A stretch of 64,000 nt of DNA from Rhodococcus jostii NBRC 16295 (GTDB lineage: Bacteria > Actinomycetota > Actinomycetes > Mycobacteriales > Mycobacteriaceae): assembly GCF_001894825.1 (NCBI RefSeq), contig NZ_BCWY01000002.1, positions 186,001 through 250,000 of the forward strand, written 5' to 3'. This document shows, piece after piece, positions 32,981 to 42,669 of this stretch (position 1 is its first letter; every line of letters begins with the position of its first letter). Under the pieces are notes generated by a model. That model did not search any database, had not been told where the DNA came from, and was given only the letters and a program-made list of their open reading frames with translations. The position numbers were made by a program, and so were the translations under genes.

Positions 32981-33734
32981 GGGGGAAGCGGACCTCGCCG
33001 GTGGGGCCATTCTCGTCGAAGCGTCGTTCGGTGATGTCGAAGGTGCCGTCCGACCGGACCCGCAGCAGTGTGGACGCCCGCGTCCCGTAGTCGCCGTAGT
33101 GAATGAACCGGGACGACAGGGCGCGTTCGAGTTCGGGTTCGATGCCGGTGTCGGGTAGCGATTCCCACGGTGCGGGGTCGCTGTCGGCGAGGACGTCGAA
33201 AAACGCTTCCGGATCGGCCTCGGGGCTGCCGTCGTCGGCGGCGAGCGCGGCGGCGAACGCCTGTGTGCCGGCTGTCACCTTCGGCCACGGAGTGTCGAGT
33301 TCGGCATTGGACAGGCCGTGGACGCCGGGTTCCACCCGTTGCCGGCGACCGTGCGGCCGGTTGGTGGCCCACCACAGTTCCCCGGGGTCGCCGGCGAGCA
33401 GGTTGAAGCTGCCGTAGTCGGCGCCGGTCGTGGCCACCTGTGCGGCGTAGTCGGCGGGTGACATCCGGTCTCGGAGGTAGTCGACGGGCAGCGCCCCGCG
33501 GGACCGGGCCCCGGTGGACGGGGTGCCGTTGCGGACGTTGGTGACGGCCGCGAACCTCAGTGTGTCGGTGACACCCATCCACGTTCCGCCGGCGAGGAGA
33601 TCGCGGCCTGCAAGGAAGCCGTCGTCCCACCATTGGAGGGGCTCGGTGGGGCGGGCGTAGAACTCGTCCCGGTTGGCTGCGACGACGAGGGGAAGATCGG
33701 GGCGGGTATGCCAGGCGAACAGGACCAGGCACAT
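32970..33734 (-). CDS. NRDE-family (TANGO2-like) protein
   Basis: A 254-residue member of the NRDE family, named for the motif seen at residues 21-24 (VAANRDEFYARPTEP). The N-terminal MCLVLFAWHTRPDLPLVVAA with Cys2 is typical, and resembles an Ntn-hydrolase-like start. The cellular role is not established; eukaryotic TANGO2 has been linked to lipid and heme handling. ATG 33734. It is divergent from the MarR-ABC operon. Confidence 0.9.
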   Translation of the reverse strand: MCLVLFAWHTRPDLPLVVAANRDEFYARPTEPLQWWDDGFLAGRDLLAGGTWMGVTDTLRFAAVTNVRNGTPSTGARSRGALPVDYLRDRMSPADYAAQVATTGADYGSFNLLAGDPGELWWATNRPHGRRQRVEPGVHGLSNAELDTPWPKVTAGTQAFAAALAADDGSPEADPEAFFDVLADSDPAPWESLPDTGIEPELERALSSRFIHYGDYGTRASTLLRVRSDGTFDITERRFDENGPTGEVRFPPRE

Positions 33735-33806
33735 ACAGACGTCTCCTCGTCACCCTCGGTCATCCGAACACGGTTGCACGCCCGAGCGTAGCCGCCCTCG
33801 TAATAC

Positions 33807-33819
33807 CTCTGAAGCAGAG
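33807..33819. promoter_or_regulatory. Candidate MarR autoregulatory site
   Basis: CTCTGAAGCAGAG is a 5-3-5 palindrome directly before a -10-like TATATT (33821-33826). The -10 box lies only six bases before the MarR ATG, suggesting a leaderless transcript blocked by the bound protein. Confidence 0.45.
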
Positions 33820-33832
33820 CTATATTGAGAAC

Positions 33833-34333
33833 ATGGCACACAACGAGGCACCCGACCACTCGGGGATGGCGCCTGCCGAACAACTCTTCACCGCAATCGG
33901 ATTGCTGCGCCGGCACACCCGCCGAAGAGTCGGGCGCCCGTGGCCGGAGACGCCGTTGACGGGGTCACAGGTCGAGTTGGTGCGACTGCTCCGCCGCAGG
34001 CCCGGGACCTCCGTCGCGGAAGCCGCGGCAGCGTTGGGACTCGCCGCGAACACTGTCTCCACGCTCGTCCGGCAACTCACCGACGCCGGACTGATCGAAC
34101 GGGTGCGGGACGAGTCCGACCGACGCGTCGCCCGCCTCGCGCTCACCGACGACGCGCGGTCACAGGTCGAGCGCTGGCGCGACCGTCGCAACCTGGAGGT
34201 CGCCGCCGCTTTCGACGGCCTCAGTGCCGAGGACCGGGAGGCCATCGAATCCGCCATTCCCGCCATCACCCGCCTCGCCGGGGCGCTGCACCCGGACCAG
34301 GCCGGGGAGAGCGATCAGGAGGTCGTCAGATGA
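33833..34333 (+). CDS. MarR-family transcriptional regulator
   Basis: A 166-residue winged-helix protein: LTGSQVELVRLLRRRPGTSV, AAAALGLAANTVSTLVRQL (recognition helix), and the wing DESDRRVARLALTDD. MarR proteins usually repress a linked export operon and release it on binding a phenolic or drug ligand. Its stop overlaps the ATPase start (ATGA), giving a MarR-ATPase-permease operon. A palindrome lies just upstream and no clear ribosome binding site is seen, in line with leaderless translation. Confidence 0.92.
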   Translation: MAHNEAPDHSGMAPAEQLFTAIGLLRRHTRRRVGRPWPETPLTGSQVELVRLLRRRPGTSVAEAAAALGLAANTVSTLVRQLTDAGLIERVRDESDRRVARLALTDDARSQVERWRDRRNLEVAAAFDGLSAEDREAIESAIPAITRLAGALHPDQAGESDQEVVR

Positions 34334-35175
34334 TGTTTCGCAGGGCGCAGGCCGCCGCACGACCGCGACCGTCCCACGATGCGCTGGAACTGTCCCACGT
34401 GACATACCGGTTCGGGGACTACACCGCGGTGAAGGACCTGAGCCTCACGATCGAGGCGGGGGAGTGCTTCGGACTGCTCGGCCCCAACGGGGCGGGTAAG
34501 ACCACCACGATCAGACTCCTCAACACGCTCCTTCCGCTGCAGGACGGCGACGTGAGCATCTTCGGGTGCGACGTGCGCACTCAGGCCATGGCCGTCCGCC
34601 GACTGCTCGGGTATGTGCCCCAACAGTTGTCGATCGAGGGCGCACTCACCGCCCGCGAGAACGTGTCCTGGTTCGCCCGGCTCTACGACGTGCCCCGGTC
34701 CGAGCGCCGACACCGCGTGGACGAGGTGCTGGAGATGGTCGATCTCACCGACGTCGCGGACCGGGTGGCATCGAGTTTCTCGGGCGGCATGGTCCGGCGC
34801 CTCGAACTCGCGCAGGCGTTGGTCAACCGGCCGTCGCTGCTGGTCCTCGACGAACCGACGGTCGGTCTCGATCCGGTCGCGCGGGATTCGGTGTGGACCC
34901 GCGTCACCGAGATGCAGAAGCAGTACGGAATGACGGTCCTGCTCACCACCCATTACATGGAAGAGGCCGAGGCGCTGTGTGATCGGGTCGCGTTGATGCA
35001 CCGCGGCGAACTGCGGGCGGTCGGCTCCCCGTCCGGTCTCGTCGCCGAGCTGGGCCCCGACGCGACGCTCGACGACGTCTTCCGCCACTACACCGGTGAC
35101 AGTCTCACCGCCGACGAGAAGGGAGGGCTCCGCGATGTCCGTAGCGCCCGCCGCACCGCCCGCCGTATGGGTTGA
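34330..35175 (+). CDS. ABC exporter ATP-binding protein (DrrA-like)
   Basis: A 281-residue ATPase with Walker A GPNGAGKTTT near residue 60, the Q-loop in VPQQLSIEGALTARENV, the variant signature FSGGMVRRLELAQAL, Walker B LLVLDEPTVGLD and switch TTHYMEEAEAL. The short C-terminal extension DATLDDVFRHYTGD is typical of the DrrA/daunorubicin exporter group, a type that pairs with a separate DrrB permease. It overlaps both neighbours: ATGA at the start and 41 bases with the permease. Probably drives export of a drug or lipid-like compound. Confidence 0.92.
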   Translation: MMFRRAQAAARPRPSHDALELSHVTYRFGDYTAVKDLSLTIEAGECFGLLGPNGAGKTTTIRLLNTLLPLQDGDVSIFGCDVRTQAMAVRRLLGYVPQQLSIEGALTARENVSWFARLYDVPRSERRHRVDEVLEMVDLTDVADRVASSFSGGMVRRLELAQALVNRPSLLVLDEPTVGLDPVARDSVWTRVTEMQKQYGMTVLLTTHYMEEAEALCDRVALMHRGELRAVGSPSGLVAELGPDATLDDVFRHYTGDSLTADEKGGLRDVRSARRTARRMG

Positions 35176-35953
35176 ACCGCCGATCCGGGGTGTGCTCCGG
35201 TTGTTGTCGCGGATCGCCACGTTCTGCCTGATCGAGCTGCAGAAGCTGCGCCACGACCGTTCGGAGTTGGTGACCCGTGCGATCCAGCCGATTCTGTGGC
35301 TCGTCATCTTCGGTGAGACGTTCAGCCGCATCCGCGCGATCCCGACCGGCGACGTCCCCTATCTGGACTACCTGGCGCCGGGCATCATCGCCCAGTCGGC
35401 CCTGTTCGTCGCGATCTTCTACGGCATCCAGATCATCTGGGAGCGCGATGCCGGGGTCCTGACGAAACTGCTCGTGACACCCACTCCGCGTGCGGCTCTC
35501 GTGACGGGCAAGGCCTTCGCGGCGGGTGTCCGCGCGGTGGCTCAGGCCGTGGTCGTCGTGATCGTGGCGGCACTCCTCGGCGTCGGAATGACGTGGAATC
35601 CGGTGCGCCTGCTGGGAGTGGTGGTGGTCGTGGTGCTGGGAGCCGCGTTCTTCTCCTGCTTGTCCGTGGCCATCGCGGGGATCGTGCTCAAACGCGACCG
35701 GCTGATGGGAATCGGACAGGCGATCACCATGCCGCTGTTCTTCGCGTCGAATGCACTGTACCCGGTGGAACTCATGCCGGGGTGGGTCCAGGCGATCAGC
35801 CGGGTGAACCCCCTGAGCTACGAGGTGTCCGCGCTCAGGGGGCTGCTGATCGGCCAGCCCACCAATTACTGGCTGGACTTCGGGGTGCTCGTCGCGGCCG
35901 CGGTGCTCGGCATCGCCGTCGCGTCGGCGCTCCTCGGGAGATTGTCCCGATGA
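35135..35953 (+). CDS. ABC-2 type exporter permease (DrrB-like)
   Basis: A 272-residue membrane protein with six predicted helices. It fits the ABC-2/DrrB family: QPILWLVIFGETF near the first helix, YLDYLAPGIIAQSALF, and the late NPLSYEVSALRGLLIG. GGGAGGGC precedes ATG 35135, which lies inside the 3' end of the ATPase gene. It forms the channel of the exporter; regulation by the upstream MarR is expected. The stop is 10 bases from the end of the convergent dhbE gene, with no clear hairpin between. Confidence 0.9.
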   Translation: MSVAPAAPPAVWVEPPIRGVLRLLSRIATFCLIELQKLRHDRSELVTRAIQPILWLVIFGETFSRIRAIPTGDVPYLDYLAPGIIAQSALFVAIFYGIQIIWERDAGVLTKLLVTPTPRAALVTGKAFAAGVRAVAQAVVVVIVAALLGVGMTWNPVRLLGVVVVVVLGAAFFSCLSVAIAGIVLKRDRLMGIGQAITMPLFFASNALYPVELMPGWVQAISRVNPLSYEVSALRGLLIGQPTNYWLDFGVLVAAAVLGIAVASALLGRLSR

Positions 35954-35963
35954 TCACGCCGGG

Positions 35964-37616
35964 TCACGAGGTCACGAACGTCTTCTCCAGTGCCCGGCGC
36001 AGTTCGGACTTGCTGATCTTGCCGACACCGGTGACCGGGAACTCGTCGACGAACACCACCTTGTCGGGCACCTTGTACTCGGCGAGTCCGCGGCCGCGGA
36101 CGAACTTCTTGAGTTCGACGGCCTTCGGCTGCTCGCCCTGGACCACGACGAACGCGCAACTGCGTTCGCCGAGATACTGATCGGGCATCGACACCACCGC
36201 GACGTCGGCGACGGCGGGGTGCGCGAGCAGGTGGTTCTCGACCTCCTCGGCGGCCACCTTCTCGCCGCCGCGGTTGATCTGGTCCTTCGCGCGGCCCTCG
36301 ACCACGAGGTAGCCGTCGTCGGTGAGCCGGACGATGTCGCCGGTGTGGTAGAAACCGTCCTCGGTGAAGGCCGTCGAATTGTGTTCGGCGGCCCGGTAAT
36401 ACCCGCGAATCGTGTACGGGCCGCGGGTGAGCAGATGACCGGACGCGCCGCCCGGGACGGGTTCGCCGTGGTCGTCGACGACCCGGACCTCGTCGTCGGG
36501 GCTGATCGGCCTGCCCTGCGTGGTGACGATCGTGTCTTCCGGGTCGTCGAGCCGGGTGTAGTTGACCAGTCCCTCCGCCATCCCGAACACCTGCTGCAGC
36601 GTGCACCCGAGTTCGGGACGCACCCGCTTGGCGGCCTCGGCGCTGAACTTGGCGCCGCCGACCTGCAGCACCTCGAGGCTCGAGATGTCCCGTTCCGTGC
36701 GGCCACTGGCGGCCAGCCACGCCAGTGCGAGCGGCGGCACCAGCGACGCGATCGTGACGCCCTCACGCTCGATGAGCGCGAACGCCGTGTCGGGACTCGG
36801 ATCCGGCGCGAGCACCACGCGACCGCCGGCGTGCAGGACGCCGAGGATGCCCGGTGAGCTCATCGGAAAGTTGTGCGCCGCAGGGAGGACGACGAGCATG
36901 CGGGTGTTCTCGTCGATACCGCAGATGCGGTCGGACTCACGCACCGAGTACAGGTAGTCGGTGTGGGTCCGCGGAATCAGCTTCGACACGCCGGTGGTCC
37001 CGCCCGAGAGCTGCAGGAACGCCACGGATTCCGGGCCTGCCGCCGGCTCGTCCGACAGCGGTTCCGCGGCGCGGAGTTCGTCGAGTGACGTGAACTCCTC
37101 CGCGTCCCCGGCCACGATGACCCGCGGCGGATTCTCCGCCGACGACACCACGTCGCGGGCGAGACCCCGGTAATCGAATCCGGCGTGCGTATCGGTGATC
37201 ACGTAGGCTGCGGCATCGGCGAAGCTGCAGAAGTAGGAGATCTCCTGGGCGCGGTGCGCGGGCAACGCGAACACCGGCAGCGCCCCGAGGCGGAAGACCG
37301 CGAAGATCACCTCGACGTACTCGACGATGTTGGGGAGCTGCACCACCACCCGGTCACCGGGCTGCACCCCCGACGACTGCAGCCCGGTGGCGATCCGGTC
37401 GGCGCGGTCCGACAGCTCCCGGTAGGTGAGCGAGCGGTCGATTCCCGCGGCGTCGGGTCCGACCACGGCGACGGAGTCCCCGAAAGCGGCTGCACGGGTG
37501 GACAGGAACTGCTGGAACGTCTCGTCCGTCCAGTACCCGGCGTCGCGGTACCGTGCGGCGAGGTCGGCCGGGTAGCCGGTGGTCGTCTCCAGGGGAGCGC
37601 GAACGCTCGTTGTCAT
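35964..37616 (-). CDS. dhbE: 2,3-dihydroxybenzoate-AMP ligase
   Basis: A 550-residue adenylating enzyme of the EntE/DhbE family, which activates 2,3-dihydroxybenzoate (DHB) as the acyl adenylate and loads it on a carrier protein for catechol siderophore synthesis. Seen are [20 protein letters not shown] (phosphate loop), [10 protein letters not shown] (the aryl-acid pocket, with the Asn that holds the catechol), [22 protein letters not shown] and the late [14 protein letters not shown] with the catalytic lysine. It is the last gene of the dhbC-dhbA-dhbE operon on the minus strand. No carrier protein or NRPS gene is in the window. Confidence 0.93.
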   Translation of the reverse strand: MTTSVRAPLETTTGYPADLAARYRDAGYWTDETFQQFLSTRAAAFGDSVAVVGPDAAGIDRSLTYRELSDRADRIATGLQSSGVQPGDRVVVQLPNIVEYVEVIFAVFRLGALPVFALPAHRAQEISYFCSFADAAAYVITDTHAGFDYRGLARDVVSSAENPPRVIVAGDAEEFTSLDELRAAEPLSDEPAAGPESVAFLQLSGGTTGVSKLIPRTHTDYLYSVRESDRICGIDENTRMLVVLPAAHNFPMSSPGILGVLHAGGRVVLAPDPSPDTAFALIEREGVTIASLVPPLALAWLAASGRTERDISSLEVLQVGGAKFSAEAAKRVRPELGCTLQQVFGMAEGLVNYTRLDDPEDTIVTTQGRPISPDDEVRVVDDHGEPVPGGASGHLLTRGPYTIRGYYRAAEHNSTAFTEDGFYHTGDIVRLTDDGYLVVEGRAKDQINRGGEKVAAEEVENHLLAHPAVADVAVVSMPDQYLGERSCAFVVVQGEQPKAVELKKFVRGRGLAEYKVPDKVVFVDEFPVTGVGKISKSELRRALEKTFVTS

Positions 37617-37647
37617 CGAAAGTCCTTTCGCGGGCTGTTCACGGGTG

Positions 37648-38418
37648 TCAGGCTCGGAGGGTAGCGCCGCCGTCGACGTAGAGCGCCTGCATGGTGATGT
37701 GACGGGCCCGATCCGACAGGAGGAACTCGACGGAGTCCGCGATGTCGGCGGCGTCGGCGATGCGGCCCAGCGGGATACCGACTTTGAACGTGCTCGGGTC
37801 TCCGTCGATCGCTCCGCGCGCTCCGGAGTCGTCCGCGGGGTCCGACCACAGCGAACGCTGCATCGCGGTGTCCGTCGAGCCGGGGGCGACGATGTTGGCG
37901 CGGATCCCGTATTCGGCCAGTTCGAGACCGAGAACCCGGACGATCATGGAGACAGCGGCCTTGGACGCGCCGTACGCGCCCATTCCGGTGCGGGGCACGC
38001 CGGCGGCGTTGGAGCCGACCACGACGATGGAACCGGCTGCACGCTCCCGCATTCCGGTGCCGACGGCCCGCAGCACGTTGACGAGTCCGGTGACGTTGAC
38101 GTCGAACACGCGCTGCCAGCTCGCGGGGTCGGCGTCGAGCACCGATCCGATTTCGAGCACCCCCGCCACGTGCGCGAGTGCGGTGACGGGACCGTGCTCG
38201 TCCTCGATCCGGCGGACGGTGTCGGTGACGGCGGCCGTGTCGCGGATGTCGGTGACGGCCGTTCCGAGCGGCGGGGTGTCGAGCTGGGCGGCGGTGGCGG
38301 CGAGGCCGTCGGCGTCGCGATCGAGCAGTACCAGGCGGTGGCCGGACCGCGACAGCGTGACGGCCGTGGCCCGTCCGATGCCCTGGGCCGCCCCGACCAC
38401 CAGAGTCGTGCCGCTCAT
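37648..38418 (-). CDS. dhbA: 2,3-dihydro-2,3-dihydroxybenzoate dehydrogenase
   Basis: A 256-residue [23 protein letters not shown] (acidic residue for NAD), [18 protein letters not shown] and Y-x3-K in [10 protein letters not shown], ending DGGATLRA. Assignment as EntA/DhbA rests on the VAGVLEIG pattern and its place between dhbC and dhbE. It oxidises 2,3-dihydro-2,3-dihydroxybenzoate to 2,3-dihydroxybenzoate with NAD. The ATG overlaps the dhbC stop (ATGA); dhbE follows after 31 bases. Confidence 0.92.
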   Translation of the reverse strand: MSGTTLVVGAAQGIGRATAVTLSRSGHRLVLLDRDADGLAATAAQLDTPPLGTAVTDIRDTAAVTDTVRRIEDEHGPVTALAHVAGVLEIGSVLDADPASWQRVFDVNVTGLVNVLRAVGTGMRERAAGSIVVVGSNAAGVPRTGMGAYGASKAAVSMIVRVLGLELAEYGIRANIVAPGSTDTAMQRSLWSDPADDSGARGAIDGDPSTFKVGIPLGRIADAADIADSVEFLLSDRARHITMQALYVDGGATLRA

Positions 38419-39557
38419 CGGGGGAGTCCCAGTGCGGCGAGGACGGTGCCCAGTTTGGTTGTGGTCTCGGCGAGTTCGTCGTCCGGTTCGGATGCGGCGA
38501 CGATGCCGCCGCCGGCATACGCCGTGACGGTGGTGCCGTCGGCGTCGATCTGCGCGCACCGGATGGTGACCATCCATTCGCCGTCACCGTCGGCGTCGGC
38601 CCAGCCCACGGCGCCGGCGTAGAAGCCGCGGTCGCCCTCGAGTTCGCCGATCAGCGCGCGTGCGGCGTCGGTGGGAGTGCCGCAGACGGCGGGGGTCGGG
38701 TGCACCGTGACGGCGAGGTCCAGCGCGGTCACCGAGCGGTCCCGCAGCCGTCCCGACACGGGTGTGCCGAGATGCCACAGTTGCGGAGTGCTGGTGAGGG
38801 TGGGCCGGTCGGGGATGTCGAGTTCGGTGCAGAAGGGTTCGAGGCTCGCCCGCAGCGCGTCGACGACGAGGGCGTGCTCGCGCAGATTCTTCTCCGACGA
38901 GGCGAGGTTTTCCGCGGTCCGGCGATCGATCTCGGGGTCGGTGTGTCGGGGCGCGGAACCGGCCAGCGGATGGCAGGTCACGGTGTCGCCGCGGCGGCGA
39001 ATGAGAACCTCGGGGCTGGAGCCGACGAGGTGCCGTCCCGACCACCCGGTGCCTGCGGCGCTCAGATCGACGCTGAAGCCGTTGCCGCCGAGGTCGTTCG
39101 CGACAAGTCGGGCGAGCAGTGCGTGCGGGGGCACCGGTGTGTCGGCGTGCAGGACGACCGATCGGGCGAGCACCACCTTGTGCAGGGCGGCGTCGGGTTC
39201 CCGCAGTACGTGGAGCGCGGCGGCGACGCGGGCGACGTGCTCGTCCTCCGGCGGAATCGACTCGCCCGCGCGGACCTGTGGGAGGGCCTGTAGACGAGGG
39301 GTCCAGCTGCCCGGATAGTGGCGCAGCGTCTGTGGTGCGATCAGCGCGGCGGGGTGGGACGGGTCGAAGGCGAGCGCGCCGACCACGGAGGTCACGGCAC
39401 CGTTGCGGAGGGCCGCGGCGGCGTCACGGGCGGAGCCGTACCCGGTGCGGATGCCGTCGGCGATCACGGTGCCGTGCGGGCGGGAGAGGACGAACGGCGC
39501 GCCCGGCGGGAGATCCGTCGAAGTCTCGGTGGACTCGGCAACGGCCGTCGACTGCAT
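38415..39557 (-). CDS. dhbC: Isochorismate synthase
   Basis: A 380-residue chorismate-binding enzyme of the EntC/DhbC group. Seen are LHKVVLARSVVL, GWSGRHLVGSSPEVLIRRRG, CHPLAGSAPRH, the long active-site helix SSEKNLREHALVVDALR, LWHLGTPVSGRL and the late HPTPAVCGTPT. It converts chorismate to isochorismate, the first committed step to DHB. First gene of the operon. An IdeR-type iron box lies 70 bases upstream, so the operon is expected to be on under iron limitation. No isochorismatase (EntB/DhbB) gene is present in the operon, although that step is needed between this enzyme and DhbA. Confidence 0.93.
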   Translation of the reverse strand: MQSTAVAESTETSTDLPPGAPFVLSRPHGTVIADGIRTGYGSARDAAAALRNGAVTSVVGALAFDPSHPAALIAPQTLRHYPGSWTPRLQALPQVRAGESIPPEDEHVARVAAALHVLREPDAALHKVVLARSVVLHADTPVPPHALLARLVANDLGGNGFSVDLSAAGTGWSGRHLVGSSPEVLIRRRGDTVTCHPLAGSAPRHTDPEIDRRTAENLASSEKNLREHALVVDALRASLEPFCTELDIPDRPTLTSTPQLWHLGTPVSGRLRDRSVTALDLAVTVHPTPAVCGTPTDAARALIGELEGDRGFYAGAVGWADADGDGEWMVTIRCAQIDADGTTVTAYAGGGIVAASEPDDELAETTTKLGTVLAALGLPR

Positions 39558-39626
39558 GTGTGATCACCTTTCGTAGCGGACAACTTCGGCGCGGGTCGCG
39601 ATGTGCACCGTCACCCCTCGACCATA

Positions 39627-39645
39627 TACGGTTAGCCTAACCTTT
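39627..39645. promoter_or_regulatory. IdeR/DtxR-type iron box
   Basis: The core GGTTAGCCTAACC is a perfect 13-bp palindrome apart from its centre and matches the core of the DtxR/IdeR consensus; the outer three bases on each side match partly. It lies 70 bases before dhbC and about 175 before the Lrp gene. Confidence 0.8.
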
Positions 39646-39819
39646 GGTGACTCCGCTTGCGGGCCCGCGGTCCGCGACCGTTGCGTATTGCCCTGCAGTC
39701 CAGCGGTTTCGGCCCCCGGTGCGCGGGTGCGACTCGAGCCGCAACCGGATCGCAGTTCTCGTCGTCACCGACTGGCCTACCATCGCATGCACACGTGGCA
39801 TGGAGGGCAGGCTTCTGCA

Positions 39820-40770
39820 ATGACCGAACGCAGGTTCTCGCTCGATCAGCGGATCGTCGCTGCCCTCCAGGTCGACGGGCGATGCTCCTGGAGCCGAATT
39901 GCACAGGCGCTCGGCGAACCCGAGAGGAACGTGACCCGGCACGGCATCGCGCTCCTCGAGTCCGGCCGGGTGGCGGTCACCGCGGTCGCGAACAGCGGCG
40001 GCACCGCGATCGTCCGCCTCCAGTGCTCCCCGGGAACGGTGCGGGTGGCGGCGAGCGCCCTCGCCCAGCGCAGCGACTGCATCTTCGTGTACATCCTCAC
40101 CGGCACCGCCGACTGCGTGGCCGAGATCCACGTGTCCCGGGACCGCCTGCCGAAGCTCGTCATGGACGAACTGCCCGCGACGATGGGCGTCGTTCGAAGC
40201 TGGACCGACCCGGTGCTGCGGTACTTCCGCACGGTCCGCGAATGGGAGGCCGGGGTCCTGACTCCCGCCGAGAAAGAAGCGATCGGCGGGGTGGCGCCTC
40301 CGGCGACATTCCTCACGGACCTGGAACGCGGCACCCGGGACCCCGTCGACCGGACGATCATCCGCGAGCTGATGCAGAACGGGCGGGTGGGCACCACCGC
40401 GCTCGCCCGGACCGCGGGCGTGTCCGAGGCGACGGCCCGGCGACGTGTCCAGACGCTGCTCACCGAGGGCGCGATCAGTCTCCGGGTGGTGGTCGACCCC
40501 GCCCTGTTCGGGCTGCGCGCCGAGGCGATGCTGTTCATCAAGACCCAGCGCAACCGGATCGAACCGCTCGTGCGGGGCATGCTCGAGATGCCGTACGTGC
40601 GGTACGCGGCCGGCACGGCGGGCGAATACCAGGTGGTCGCCAACATCGCCGCGCCCGACGAGTCGGTGCTCTACGACTACATCACCACCGCGCCGTGGGT
40701 GGCCGACGCGATGGCCCTCGAGACCAACATGGTGGTGCAGGCGGTCAAGCGCAGCGGCCGGGTGATGTGA
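39820..40770 (+). CDS. Double-domain Lrp/AsnC-family regulator
   Basis: A 316-residue protein with two Lrp-like halves. The first has an N-terminal winged helix (DQRIVAALQVDGRCSWSRIA) and a RAM-like domain; the second repeats it (DRTIIRELMQNGRVGTTALA, VSEATARRRVQTLLTEGAI) and ends with an effector-binding domain (GTAGEYQVVANIAAPDE). Single-domain Lrp proteins are about 150 residues, so this is a full duplication, a form common in actinobacteria. ATG 39820 is preferred, though no good ribosome binding site is seen; ATG 39787 is possible. It precedes a DUF3311/symporter/amidase operon and likely regulates it. Confidence 0.85.
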   Translation: MTERRFSLDQRIVAALQVDGRCSWSRIAQALGEPERNVTRHGIALLESGRVAVTAVANSGGTAIVRLQCSPGTVRVAASALAQRSDCIFVYILTGTADCVAEIHVSRDRLPKLVMDELPATMGVVRSWTDPVLRYFRTVREWEAGVLTPAEKEAIGGVAPPATFLTDLERGTRDPVDRTIIRELMQNGRVGTTALARTAGVSEATARRRVQTLLTEGAISLRVVVDPALFGLRAEAMLFIKTQRNRIEPLVRGMLEMPYVRYAAGTAGEYQVVANIAAPDESVLYDYITTAPWVADAMALETNMVVQAVKRSGRVM

Positions 40771-40921
40771 CGGATTTCGACATCGGACGGCGCCTCCGGC
40801 GCACCTGATTGCGATCTCCGACAGTCCGGTGGCCGATTTCGCCGAACCTCGTCCAGCTGTTGAGTGCTGTGATCCACACCACGCATGCTTCCTCTACTCC
40901 CCGGATGGAAGAAGGAACAGC

Positions 40922-41197
40922 ATGCAACGAGAAGCCATTCTCGGGGCGATCGAGGATTCGCCGCAGCGCCGTTGGCTGCTGCTCGTCCCTCTCGCCCCGG
41001 TTCTCGCACTCGTCACCGCCGTGTGGCTGCCGTTTGTGAACACAGCCGATCTGTGGCTCGGGATGCCGCGACTGCTCGTGTGGTGTTCGGCCTGGGTGCT
41101 CCTCCTGCTGCCCGCGCTGGCCGCGGTGGAGTTCGGCCTCGTCCGGCCGCACGAGGAGCGGAGCGACGACCGTCAGCTCGAGAAGGCGAACCTCTGA
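40922..41197 (+). CDS. DUF3311 small membrane protein
   Basis: A 91-residue protein with two membrane helices (about 19-37 and 49-67), typical of DUF3311. These proteins are regularly encoded next to sodium:solute symporters and are thought to be an auxiliary subunit. GAAGGAAC lies before ATG 40922. Its stop overlaps the symporter start (TGATG), so the two are translated together. Confidence 0.85.
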   Translation: MQREAILGAIEDSPQRRWLLLVPLAPVLALVTAVWLPFVNTADLWLGMPRLLVWCSAWVLLLLPALAAVEFGLVRPHEERSDDRQLEKANL

Positions 41198-42669
41198 TGG
41201 CGAATTCAGCTCTGTGGATCACCCTGGCAGGCATGATCGGGCTGGCGGTGATCGCGGTCGGTGGACGCAGGAAACGCGCTCAGAACCTGAGCGAGTGGAC
41301 GGTCGGCAAGCGGAACTTCGGTGTGGTCACCAGTTTCTTCCTGCAGGCCGGTGAATCGTTCACCACGTTCACGTTCCTCGGTGTCGCCGGTATCGCCTTC
41401 ACCGCGGGCATCGGCGCCACCTACGCCATCCCCTACATCCCGCTCGGCTACGTGGCCCTGTATTTCATCGGCCCGCGGATCTGGAAGCTCAGCAAGGATC
41501 GCGGCTACATCACCCAGGCGGATTTCTTCGCAGACCGCTACCGCAGTCCGCTGCTCGGCCGCCTCGTCGCATTGTGCGGCATCATCTTCCTGCTGCCGTA
41601 CCTGCAGCTGCAGATCACCGGCCTCGGCCTCATCGTCCGCCTCGTGACGGGTAGCGCGAGTTCGGGCACTCTCAGCATGATCGTCGCGACCGTCCTCGTC
41701 GTCGGGTTCGTGCTGTGGGCCGGCATCCACGGCCTGGCACGCACCGCCTACGTCAAGGACGTCCTGATCCTGCTCGCCGTCGTGGTGCTGTCCATCGTGA
41801 TCCCGTTGCACTTCGCCGGTGGCATCGGCGACGTGTTCGGCCAGATCGCGCAGACGCACAGCGAGATGCTGACCGTAAACCCCGGTGACTACGACCGGGT
41901 CTGGTGGACCACCAGCCTGCTGATCTCCGCGATCGGCTGCGGATTCCTCACCACCCCGCATCTCTGGCCGCCGCTGCTGGCCGCGAAGAACGGTCGAGTG
42001 ATCCGCTCCAACAACACTTTTCTGCCGATGTACCAGGTGGTCATGATTCTCCCGATCATGCTGGGCTTCGTCGGAATCCTCGCGCTGAACCCCAACACCA
42101 GCAGCAACGCCGTCCTGCTCACGCTGGCCGGGGGAGCCCTGCCGAACTGGGCGCTCGGACTGATCGCGATTGCTGCCGCGTCCGCGGCGATGCTGCCCGC
42201 CGGCGCCATCTGCATCGGCATCTCGACGCTGGCGTCGCACAACCTGGTGACGATCGAGAGCGAGCGCACGAAACTCCGGTTCAACCACCTCGTCGTGATC
42301 GCCGCCGCCACCACGGCCCTGGTGCTCGGCCTGACGCGCCCCGACCTGCTGGCCAATCTGCTGCTGCTCACGTTCGGCGGTCTCAGCCAGCTCGCTCCGG
42401 GTCTGGCGCTGGCCCTGCCCGAGAAGCCGTTGCTGGCCAAGCAGTCCGTGTTCGCCGGACTCGTCGTCGGCATGCTCACCGTCATCGTGATGACCGTCTT
42501 CGAACTGAACCTCGCCAACATCGACGCCGGCATCTGCGGACTGGTGCTCAACCTCGCGGTGATCGCCGTCGTGGAGGCCGTCGTCCGTGCCACCCGTCCC
42601 CGCATCCCGACCCCCGCGCCGTCGGACGACCGTCCGGCTGCCACCCCGATCCTGGAGACCACGACATGA
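41197..42669 (+). CDS. Sodium:solute symporter (SSS family)
   Basis: A 490-residue carrier with about 13 membrane segments. Family features are SEWTVGKRNFGVVTSFFLQA near the first loop, a substrate/sodium-site pattern in AGESFTTFTFLG, YITQADFFADRY and GLARTAYVKDVLIL. SSS members carry amino acids, pantothenate, monocarboxylates or urea. The coupling with DUF3311 on one side (1-nt overlap) and an amidase on the other (ATGA) suggests uptake of an amide or a nitrogen compound that is then cleaved inside the cell. Confidence 0.9.
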   Translation: MANSALWITLAGMIGLAVIAVGGRRKRAQNLSEWTVGKRNFGVVTSFFLQAGESFTTFTFLGVAGIAFTAGIGATYAIPYIPLGYVALYFIGPRIWKLSKDRGYITQADFFADRYRSPLLGRLVALCGIIFLLPYLQLQITGLGLIVRLVTGSASSGTLSMIVATVLVVGFVLWAGIHGLARTAYVKDVLILLAVVVLSIVIPLHFAGGIGDVFGQIAQTHSEMLTVNPGDYDRVWWTTSLLISAIGCGFLTTPHLWPPLLAAKNGRVIRSNNTFLPMYQVVMILPIMLGFVGILALNPNTSSNAVLLTLAGGALPNWALGLIAIAAASAAMLPAGAICIGISTLASHNLVTIESERTKLRFNHLVVIAAATTALVLGLTRPDLLANLLLLTFGGLSQLAPGLALALPEKPLLAKQSVFAGLVVGMLTVIVMTVFELNLANIDAGICGLVLNLAVIAVVEAVVRATRPRIPTPAPSDDRPAATPILETTT

